From: Nematocida parisii ERTm1
Taxonomy: Eukaryota > Microsporidia
Direction of reading: 5' to 3'
NCBI RefSeq assembly: GCF_000250985.1
Contig: NW_013524649.1
Span: 99,258-163,257, forward strand
Length of the DNA: 64,000 bases
In this document: piece after piece, positions 28,695 through 39,600 of the stretch
How the letters are laid out: the number at the start of each line of letters is the position of its first letter
Numbering within the stretch: position 1 is the first letter of the stretch
Translations under genes and position numbers: made by a program
The notes under the pieces: model-generated
The model's input: the letters and a program-made list of their open reading frames with translations, nothing else
What the model was told of the DNA's origin: nothing
The model's database searches: none

Positions 28695-30566
28695 CTATTT
28701 GAATAAATGGCTGCACTTCTCTATTGAAGTGATTACATCTATCATGTTTTCAGAAATATATTCCGGAGTATCTGCGTATAGCTTAGAAAGAACAAATATT
28801 TTTGTGTCTATTTCTGATATTAGATATTCACATTCTCTGATTAGAAGAAATATTCTGTGTAATTTCTCCTTCTTTCCAACAAATTCATCTAATAGATTCA
28901 CTTCATCATATCCGGTGCGTACCATGGCATAGTGGTCCTTTAGTGATTTTAATTGAATGGTTTTAAAGAAGGAATAGGACGAGACTATCTTTTTAAAGTC
29001 AATTTTATCACTCACTGTTATGATTAGAAACTCTAATAAAGAATTTTTTCGTCCATCTTCATTAATAATCTCAGCAGAGCATTTCGAAAAGGCACTCACA
29101 GATGAAAGATAAAAGCCTTTAGCAGGGAATTTGTTTGCTGTCTCAGCATATTTATAATTGACTAGGTTTCCCATTCGCAGTAAAAGCATCAAAAACCGCG
29201 GCAGCTGTTTGTCATTTTCAACAAAAATAAGAGACTTTCTTGTTTCCTGAAGCGTGTGTATAAGAGATGCAAGCGAGGAATCTGCCCATTGCACATACTT
29301 AATGAGTAAAAATTTATCTTTTGTGCATGAATTCTCTAGACAAAACTTTACTTTGCTTTCTACTTCTGTCAGAGCATGTTTTGCTATTATAATTTTATTA
29401 CAGTTATCCTTATGGGGGAAAACAGCAGATAAATTAACTATGCTGTCAATATCAGTTATAGCTTCTTTAGTCTCAGTCCATTTAACTAACTGATTGCAAA
29501 TGTGGTCCAAGGAAAGTTTAGATTTTTTAAGCGATTCAAAAACAATTGACAGAAGAAATTCTTGCCGCTCGCATAGAATTCTTTCTTTTTTTACTGCATT
29601 GTCTTTTTTTAGAAAGTCTGTTTTTTGCACTTCTCGTTTTATACAGAACTTCTTTTTAAAGTCATTTTCGATCTCCACCCACCGGGCAGATAGCTCGCTT
29701 TCATTAAGCACGGGGCTTTCGTACAACGACCCCTTGATAGATAAAACTGGTTTCCAGCCAACCTTTGGGAAAAGTGTTTTAATTGCGGAATCCGTCTTCT
29801 CTAGGATATTAACTGCAGGTAACACACGCATTCCTGGCGGAGAGGGCATTTTAGAAAATATTTTGGCAGCGTTGTTCACAGCCCCTTCTTTTATAGGAAA
29901 AATAGCTATCTTTGCATTGCTTGGTGGGGAAGGGGCAGAAGGCTTTGCTGAATTCTTTTCTTTATTAACAGCAGGAATAGCTGCTTCCTTAGCCATGCTT
30001 TGCTTTAAACAAGAAGCATTGGGTTTATTAGAGGTAGGCATGCCAGGCTGCTCTTCAGTAAGCAAAGAACCAATATTGTAAATGGCTTTATCATTTCCTG
30101 TTCTTGTGGTTTCAATATATGCAGGCGTCTGATGAGTATTTGGTGGAATAGAGAGGTGATTGAATGAATCTGTTAAATCTGCCACAATTTCAGCTGTACT
30201 TTCATCACGCCGTGCAAGCCTTTCTACAATTATGTCCATAAACATATTATCTGGCAAGTGTCTTTGAATTTTAAACTCTTTTTTATAATACCTTCCTATT
30301 CCTAGTGGAAGTTTATTAACTACAATTGATCCAACTGTTATGTTATTACTTGTTATGCTGATAGATGCATTACATCCGCTCTTTATTGCGAAACTATCGG
30401 TGTAAATTAGCCAAAACTCATCTACTTCTATAAATGCCTTTCTTCCTTCAGCTAGTATGCTTTTCTCATTATATGTTCGCTCTACACCATCCACTACAAT
30501 ATGAATGTTCGGGTGTTTTATGGATGGAGGCGTGCCTATGACCAACTGCGTAATTGAAAGTTGCAT
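28695..30566 (-). CDS. Formin-like protein (FH2 domain)
   Basis: The 623-aa protein has an N-terminal beta-rich domain (about 1-120) resembling a C2-type module. A disordered Pro/Ser/Ala segment with short PSPP runs (about 205-245) stands where formins have FH1. From about 265 to 600 lies a helical region with the FH2 pattern. LPRFLMLLLRMGNLVN...AKGFYLSSVSAFSKC (455-496) matches the family's GN-x-(M/L)N and GF-x-L block, and LFPKVGWKP resembles the lasso segment. Formins nucleate and elongate actin filaments. The FH1-like part is short and has few profilin sites, so activity could be reduced. No GTPase-binding DAD motif is obvious. It lies downstream of TRA1 on the same strand. Confidence 0.7.
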   Translation of the reverse strand: MQLSITQLVIGTPPSIKHPNIHIVVDGVERTYNEKSILAEGRKAFIEVDEFWLIYTDSFAIKSGCNASISITSNNITVGSIVVNKLPLGIGRYYKKEFKIQRHLPDNMFMDIIVERLARRDESTAEIVADLTDSFNHLSIPPNTHQTPAYIETTRTGNDKAIYNIGSLLTEEQPGMPTSNKPNASCLKQSMAKEAAIPAVNKEKNSAKPSAPSPPSNAKIAIFPIKEGAVNNAAKIFSKMPSPPGMRVLPAVNILEKTDSAIKTLFPKVGWKPVLSIKGSLYESPVLNESELSARWVEIENDFKKKFCIKREVQKTDFLKKDNAVKKERILCERQEFLLSIVFESLKKSKLSLDHICNQLVKWTETKEAITDIDSIVNLSAVFPHKDNCNKIIIAKHALTEVESKVKFCLENSCTKDKFLLIKYVQWADSSLASLIHTLQETRKSLIFVENDKQLPRFLMLLLRMGNLVNYKYAETANKFPAKGFYLSSVSAFSKCSAEIINEDGRKNSLLEFLIITVSDKIDFKKIVSSYSFFKTIQLKSLKDHYAMVRTGYDEVNLLDEFVGKKEKLHRIFLLIRECEYLISEIDTKIFVLSKLYADTPEYISENMIDVITSIEKCSHLFK

Positions 30567-30697
30567 GCTGTAGCACCATACTGCACATTATATACAGAGA
30601 AAGAAAAGGAACAAATAATTAGTTGGTTTTATTTAAAACACTGTTTAGGGTCAGCGAATTATCATCTTTTAGTCTATTTTCTAGAAATACATGATTA

Positions 30698-33600
30698 TTA
30701 CATCCATGGATGCCACTGTGGGTCCATCATAGAAAGCCTTTCAGGGCTAGTTGCGTTTCCTATTAGCTTAATAATGCTCATTGATGGCCCTTCATCCATT
30801 CGAAGAAGCTCATGGACTTTATGTCTAACAATACGCATGCTGTTCTCTGCGTGCTCTGGGCTTTCCTCTTCTCTTGCTAGTACATCCATATAGCGGAGCA
30901 AATATGTCTTTTTAGAAAACACCCTTGCCATGTGGTACATTGTAGTGAAGAATGGTCCTTCAAGGCCTGCGCGCCCTATTATTCTTTGTATGTTTGGAGT
31001 TAGCCGGAAAGGAACCTCTTCAAATGACGCCTTGTCACAAAATGACGGATAGAAGTCTGTAGAGTATACCTTTCCTGTGCTTTCTCCAATAAACACCCTA
31101 GAAGGCATTCTTGACCCTATTGAAAACACATAGGACAAAAAGCAGTGTATGCTGTAGGAAATAGAAACAGACTTTCTGAAATAAAAGAAGTCACTCTGCA
31201 AATTAAAACTGTTCATAAAGTGGTTGTAGATAAGGTCGTCTCCCATGGTACCACACGCCTTTAAAAACATTTTAACCCGCTTTTCAGGGTCAAGTGCGTC
31301 TGTTTCAACCAGAGGGCCGGGATTATCCATACTATGTAGATCCTGCCTGCACTGGAATATCATTTGGAATACGTTTTCTGCTCCCATGTGCTTATATAGT
31401 ATATCATTAAGTGACTGCATTGGCTCGGCTTCTATGAATATCTTTGTCTGGTTGTTTAGAGAAACAATCTTCTTAATCGGTATGCATCCTCTTCGCTTCT
31501 TTATCTCAACAGTTTTTGTGATTGATGCATTAAATAAAGAAAGTGCTTGAATAAACCGCTCTTCTCTTCTCGCAGTCTTGCCAGATGGCATTTGCAGAGA
31601 TATTGGATACACTCTCCCGTTGTTTCCTCTGATTGTAAGCTCTCTTAAACTCATTCCGCCTCTTCTTTTTATGTATATGTCTGGCTCAAACCGGGATATC
31701 TTAACCATCTGTGGCGCTCTGTCTGATATGTCCACATACTGCCCAAATACCTCTATATCATCATTTCGCTGGTCAAAGTCCACAAGTCTTCTTGATATAT
31801 TTTCAATACTAATAGACTTAGGGTGCGACAGCAGCAATCTTTCCATGCTCTTTTTCCATACTAAAAGTTTTTGCGACAGCTCAAAAATACTCTGCGGCGA
31901 TACGCTTTCCTTTAAAAAACAAGAAAAGTCTTCATCAAACGAGCTCTTGTATTTCTGCGCCAGGGAAGACATTCCAATCATTTCAGATATCTTCTGTATT
32001 GCTATTAGCAAGGATCCATTTTCCTTTGGCTCTTTTCCAAACAACTGCTGCAGCGACTCTGACAAAAGAGCTGTGATTAACCTGTAGAACTCTTCTTCTG
32101 CAGAGGCTCTTAGCCGCATCGTAAAGCTCTCAACAATTCCCTCAATGTTAATGCACATCAGTGTAAATCCGGTCTTTAGGAATGTCCATAGGTCTGAAAT
32201 TGGCCCTTCTTTTACACCACTTCTTCTCTCCTCCTCCAGTGCATTTCTTATAGGGAAATAAACTGCCTGTGGATATATGTGCGCCACCCTTGAGAGAACA
32301 GATGCTGCCATTAAAGATCCGCTTCCTGCTAGAATTGAGACAATCTGTATAACAAACGGAACAAAGCACCAAACATCTATTTCTGCAGCTGCTGTGTCGA
32401 AAATCTTCTCAATCTCTTTGTTTGCCGGCTCAAGATCCATCAGTGAAACTATTTCCACAACCGCCTTTCTTGCCAATGCGCCAGGAGATATTGCTATAGC
32501 CTGCATAAATGCATTGACCGCATTGGCTCTGTTTGTTTTGCTGGATAGAAGCCCCCAACGATACCATACTTTGGCATTGGTTGGATGAACCTGCACTGCC
32601 TGTGCATACACTTTTGCTGCATCTTCCAGCGCGCCTTTCTCTTCTAGCAAGGTCCCTCGTAGCAAAAAGACTCCGCTCTTCTGGGCTGGTGTAAAGTAGT
32701 TTAAGTTTGTCATTCCCAGAAGATCTAGCCCCGCTGCATACTCTTTCATCTGCAAGTAGCACTTTGCATGCTCCTCTAGTTTCATGTATGCATCTGATAT
32801 CTCAATATTTGGCAGAGTATATATGCTATCAAGATTAGACAGCGCGGCTGGTAATATTTGGTGCTTTCGCAGCGTTTTTGAGAAAAGATTTAGAATATGC
32901 GCTGTTTCATGATATCCTCTGTACTGTAGGGTCTTCTCCTTTGTTCGCCCATTCCATATGGATGAAAATACATGCGTTCTCCATCGGACCAGCATAGACC
33001 AAAATGACACAGAGGCCCACTCAAATGGAACTCTTTCTTTCCACGCCTGCAGTATTCCCGTAAGATCTCTTCTTAAATCATCTGATCCATTTATCTGCCA
33101 TGACTCATTCATCTCCACCACTATTTGGAACCGCTCCACCGCGCGCAGCTGCCTTGGCGACAGCCTGGGATACTTCCCTATCTCTTCTATTGTAGATGTA
33201 ACAATTCTGTAAAGAGACTGCTCGGTCTCCTGTGTTTTCTCCCCAATAATGAATAAATAGTAGAATGTCTTGTCAATTAAAGGTATCCCGTCTAGCAGGC
33301 CCTTAAAGGCCGTTCTGTCTGACTCGATGGAGAAGTCTAACGAGTGCCACTTTGCCTTGGCTGTTAGGCTGGGATTCTTTGTTGCTACGCCTATCTCAGA
33401 TAGAAGGTCCCACTGCTGCATATGCTCTGCGCAGTCAATCCACTGCTCTTCCCAAATCTTATACTCAGACTCATTGTAGAGAAGAACCCCGCTCTGTGCC
33501 TTTGTCTGGATGTCTTCGTATGCTGCTTGTGCAGACTTAATATCTCCAATCTGCTGTAAAAGAAGAGCCTGCACAGTTTCTGGATAAAACGCAGAAATTC

Positions 33601-36600
33601 TTAGCTGCGCTAGGAAGTAGTCTTTCTCTTCTATAGCATTATAAATAGCTGCTGTTTCTAGCTTGTCCTGCAGAACATGCGCAGCTGCAGACCACGCACC
33701 AGTGTACTGCGACACTTCAAGAATTCTACATGCTTCACACGATTTCTTCTTTTCATTTTCATTTTGCTCTTCAGTAAATCCATGCAGACATTCGCTTTCT
33801 GACTTGCTCTCTACCGCGCGTATTGGAGCATAGTTTGATGCACTCTGGCAAAGAGTTGAAATCCCAATGATCATGCACTCTGCAGTTTCGGATATTCTGG
33901 GCACTCCCAATTTACCTAGGCGCACAAGCATATCTTCTATTCTTGCGTGCAGCGATGACTTTATTCTTTCTGGCAAATACTCTATAATTCCTGGAAGAAG
34001 AGACTTAATAATCTGCGATGCAGCCAATTCATTATCATGCAGCAGAGACAAAACACAGCCCATGACAGACTTCTTTGACGCCTTATACTTCTTAAACTCT
34101 TGGAAAAGTGCTGGAAGAGATCCAAATGCGGCATGGCCTGTAATCTCTTCTGGCGCATTCCTAATATCTTCCTCTTTCGACAACATGCTATAGGGCTCCG
34201 CAAACTCAAGGCCACTCAAGTCCCAGAATGCAACAGTCTGCAGCGAGACTACATCAAACATTCCTAAAACCATTCGGCAGAAGGCAGGAAGCCATGTGCC
34301 TTTTTCAAACAAGTCCCACTCAAATGTGCTCAGATAAAGAAGCCGCTCCTCGGGTATTGATGATACGCCTTGGTCAAAGACCTTGAAAAAATCTGATCTA
34401 ATTCTATCTGAAGAACAGGAAAGACCTTTAACAAACAGCGGCTGTAACCCGGAAACTATGTCTTCTCTGTGCATCTGTGGATCAATATATGCCGTATGCA
34501 CTAAACCCAGCCTTATCTCCTGATACTCTTCTGACTCCATGGCTAGCAGAACACTCTGCTTTAATGCCGATGGCACATTCGGGCTCTGCACTATATTCAC
34601 AACACCCTCAGCAGTTTCTGAGTATCTGAACACCTCTGGATACTTTGATAAAATCTGTGCTAGTACTGTAAGAATCTCTGTTGTTGGATATTTCAGAGCA
34701 AGCTTTAGCCCTGCTGGCAAAGTATCAGATAATGTGCTTGTTCCATCTTTCAAACTCTCTTCCAGCATGTGCATTGCTTTCTCTGCAGGCTCTTCTCCAT
34801 TAAGCAGCTCTGCACACATAATAGCCAGCTTGGGGAATATTCCCTTTGCAATCAGGCCCTGGAATATTTCACTCACACACTCTTTATCTACCTTGGCTGC
34901 CACTGGAATAATCTGCTCCAATGCACCCATGCCCTCTTCCACCAGACAGGCATTCACTGCCCCTCGTAAACTAACTGCAAGCGCTTTACTACTCTTTCCT
35001 ATCTCAGTATATAGTGTGGCTACTGACTGTGGATGTATTCTATCTGCTGCTATTAAAATAGGCCGGTCATAAAACGGAAGCGCGGATATTCCCTCTACTA
35101 TTTCTCCTGTCTTGTTATGGATATAGTACAGCACATACGAGCTTGTTAAAATTAACGCCACACCATCGCATATTGCACCCTCTTTATACCAAACAATTGA
35201 TGCCTGCAGAAGAAGAAGTGCAATCCGCGCGCTTCCTGATGTAAACAGGCGCTGTATCATTGTGCAGACAACCGCCTCAATTCCCGATCCCGTAAAAAGC
35301 TCCGGCACCTTCACAATAGCAGGCAAGAAAATATACAAATGCGTGCGGTAAAGCGTGTCGTCTTCCAGCGCAGAGGATATGCTTTCAATAAACGGCTCTA
35401 CGCCATATCGCTTTAGAAGCGACACTATTCCTTTAATTGCATGCTCCGCATACTCTGGGTGTGCTGTAATAAGAGGTAAAAAGGCATCTGTATTTGGCCG
35501 AGGATCAAATTCAACTAAGAATGCTGTAATTCGAATTGCATCTACTGGCTCTAGTGCCTCAAGCTCCAGAACCTGTGTCAGATACTCTGCTATTCTATAT
35601 CGATCTGCGGACTCTCTAGGGCTTCCCACCCCCTCTCCAAGACTTGGGCTGTTTCCTCTTGAGTTCTTTGCACTTCTCATAGCAGACCGCGCAGATGCTC
35701 TACCCTGCGGCTTCACATTGCTGTATGCAGGTTTATTCTGCTGTAACAAAGAGGTTGGCCCATCTTTAATAAGTATCATAGCCACTTCAATTCTCCAGGG
35801 AGGCATTCCATCCACACAAAGAATAGACTTGTCCGTAATCAATGGCTCAACTGTCAAAAGAATTCTCTTCTGCACTTTCGGGTCTATCTTCAGTATTATC
35901 TCCTTATTAAGCGAGTCCATGAAAAGCGCAAGCACTAATTCACTATCCTCCTGTGGTCTTTTAATTGGCAATGTGCGCAGCTCCTCCACTGTGTAATACC
36001 GAATGAATCCTTCCACAGATTTAAAGCTCCATTTCCTCACAATTCTCTCAAACTCTGCATCTCCTGTTGTTTCTCTCCATATATCAACCATTCGGTCTAT
36101 ACTATCTAGCGTAAACGCCTCTCCCGCTGCATCTGACAGCACATACTGCCTCCACGTGGATTGTGCCGACACTATCATTGAATGGTTGCTTCGATAGTGC
36201 CCTCCAGACAGAGTTCCGCTGTGCTGACTGCCCACGCTTAGATTATTCATTCTAAGAACGCTACCTGCCGAAATCTCCAACAAATGCCTGTGCAATATAT
36301 AGTATGCTGTGTCGTCATCATTTGCTAGCCTAAACAAAAAGCTTGCTGCCATTGGCCTATTTGATAGATACTCGGATATTCCCTTTCTTTTCATTTTTGG
36401 TGGTGTGGTCTTAAAGTGATGCACATACGTCAAAATAGACCGCGTGAGAAACTCGCCTTCTGGCAGATGCGGCGTCTTTGCAAATATTTCATAAATCATG
36501 TCCACGATCTCCTCGGATAGACTTAGCCCAGGCCCCTGCTGAGTTAGTATTTCAAGCAGACTGCTTGCAAGGCCTGTTTTAAACAGCTCCCGGTCTAGAC

Positions 36601-39600
36601 TCTGCAAATGCAGAAGCCCTGGAATAACTGACTCAACATTCTTTTTCTGCCCTATTGTATTAACAATTGGCACTAACCACGTCTGTAGCAGTTCTCTTTC
36701 TGGCTCCCTTCCTAGAATATACATCTGTCTTAGTCCATCCCGGCACACGTCGCATATTTCTTCCTCTTTCGAAAATAATCCCTTAATTAGCATTTGCGAT
36801 ATTTTCATTAACAGATGTATCGAATTAAAGTCAGGCGAATTTGCTGCTGCCACAAACAACTGTACAGCTGCTTTTTTCAACTCAATTGTCCCATTTGGTG
36901 ATGCAATGATTCTGAACGCCTCTCCAATAAACCTTTCCATCCGGTCGTCTATAGTCATAAGAGGGGGCCTCAGGCCAAACAAATATCTCATTATTTCCAT
37001 GTTTCCTATCTGCACCCCATCTGGCAAGGCTCTGAGTGGCTTGCTAAGAACTTGTGCAAGAATCTTTTCTTTTATTGGATGCAAGAATGCAGAAGCATCG
37101 GATCCAAATAGCTCTGCACTGTAGTTCAAACACTCTCTAGCAACGCTGCGAACCCTTTCCAACGGATGGCTCAGCTCCTGCGCAAATGTAAATATTAGCT
37201 GCATAAAGTACTCTGACTTCGTTGGTTCTGCCTCAACAGCCGGATCATGCGTGGTTCTGCATATATGGAATATCCCCTCCCTCACACTTTCCACAGTATT
37301 ATATCTGATTGATGAAAGAGAGAAGAACAGAGCCTTTACTATCCGGATTTCTTGATACAACAGCCAGTTGACGCCTATTTCCAATGACTGTGTCATAAAT
37401 AAAATCCCCTGAATACCGCATATTTTCTCTTCATCGCTATGTGCATAGCAGGCCGAGCAGAATGAGTGCAGTATATTATAGAAAAGAGTCATTTGTGAGG
37501 TCTTTTCTCGTGTACCACATATTTTAAGAGAAATGTTATACATCGTTGCTAGCACTGTTTGAGCCACTCCCTCGGTGCTGGGATGGCCAAATGCACGCGT
37601 TAATGCAGATATTAGATGAAACACATCTACCCGCACCCGCCTCTGGAACTCTTCAAAGTATATAAGCTCAAGTGACTTGAAAATCGACACAAACGAATAA
37701 AGAGCTATCAGCATTTTCTTTGCCTCCACCGCGTTCGCTGATGCCTGCCCAGCTATGTCGCCGTCCACGTCTTCAGTTGCTGCGCATGCCTGTTCTCCGC
37801 CCGGCAGCGTTCCAACATTGTATATATCAGTAACTGTTGCTATTGTGTTTTGTATCGGGGCGCTTTGTTTTTCTCTGGGATCTGCTGCGCACTTGAACAG
37901 CGCGCTGATTAGCTCGCACGGTATAGTAATACCCTCCTGCTCTGCAACCCACTCCTCATCTGCTGGATTAAAGGCGCCCGACCTTACCTTGCTGTGTAGC
38001 TCCTTAAAGTCGGCATTTTTAATTACCTCCATCTCCCTGCTCCACACTCTTAGAATAGTGTCAGAAAGCTCATCCCACTTAAGAAACATATAAAAGTAGT
38101 GCCCCACAAGCGCAAGTGCCTGCTCCTGGCTGCCCGGTGCCTCGCCAGAAAGAATCTTTGCGGCTTTCATAAGTATTTCTGAAATTCCTATTTGTATCCT
38201 GTCTGTTTTCCCCGGAATTATAACAGTCAGTGATGACTTTTTCTCATCTTTGCCCGATGCTGTCACATTAAAAGACGTGCTTGCCTTTCCAGACAGCTTT
38301 CCAAGCAGCTTAATTGCCATCACCGAACTCTCCTCCTCCTGCACAAGATTTACTAAAGTAGTAAATATATTGTCAATCTCATCACCTAAATAGGATATCA
38401 AAAACTCCGAGTTCAAGTTGTCCACACACATTTCAAGAATCTCCATGGCAAGCACAGACAGCTGGTTTTTTAGACACAGCGCCCGAACAAGAACCTTTGA
38501 CATCTGCCCCAAAAATGGAAGAAGGCCTGATATCTTTACTGGAATGGTCAAAATTAGCTCTACTGGCTCAACTCGATTTGGATGGTGCCTGATTATTTCC
38601 TCTATCTTTACAAAAAATCCAGGAAGAGCCAGTGCCATCTCTTTATGCAGATTATCTAGCTTTTCCTTTCCTGCCGCCTTAAATAAATCCTTCACTATTT
38701 CTAGTGTGTACAGCAGTCGCTCTTCTGAAACTAAACACTTCCTAAAGATCTCTAACAAGTTGCCGGCTACTACACTCTCTATCTCCACAGTGTGCACTGC
38801 AAATGATGTAAATATTTCTCTGAACCCAAGAATAATAAATTCCTTGTCTTTCTCGTTGTGCGCTATTTTTAGCAGCTCTCGCATGATTATCTCAGAAAAC
38901 TTCCTCGCAACACCCGCATATGCCAAAAACTGCCTCCAAATAATAAACATGTCCTTGTTCTTCTTTGTGCTGTTGAAAAGTATTTCCACATTATCTAGAA
39001 GCACCTTCTCAAACAGCGCTGCATCCAGATAAAAGAAAATTAGCAGAAATTCGCATACAATGATAATATCTGATTTTTTCTCTAGGTCAAAATGGTTGAA
39101 CGGCGTAAATGCAATCCCTAGATTATTTGACAGCTCCTGTACTTCATACGGGCTGAAGCATTTTAAGGAAAACACAATTGAGTTTGAAGGAATGTTCTGG
39201 AACAGAGAAAAGTAGTGCATTGTGTTTTTCATTCCTCGTATTATTGAGCGCAGCACATTCTTTGTTTCCTCAGTCACCTTCAACTTGCTGTAATGCCTAA
39301 ATGCCGTAACAAACGCGCTGTAATTCATCCGTATAAAGAACCCCTTCTCTGCTATGCTTATGTTATCACTAATAGTTGTATCGTTTATCTGCACTAATAC
39401 ATTCGCACACAGCTTGTTCAGCGTGTGGTCTGTTGACTCACACATAATCTTCGCGGCCTCTCTGCACACTTTTAATGAAAGATGCCTGTGTGTAATATCC
39501 CTGAACATAATCAAAAACTCTGTAGACAATGTAAGGCCCAATAACTTAAGCACTGGGTTCTTTGGCCGTAGCAGTATCCCATCCTTAAGAATTATTTCTG

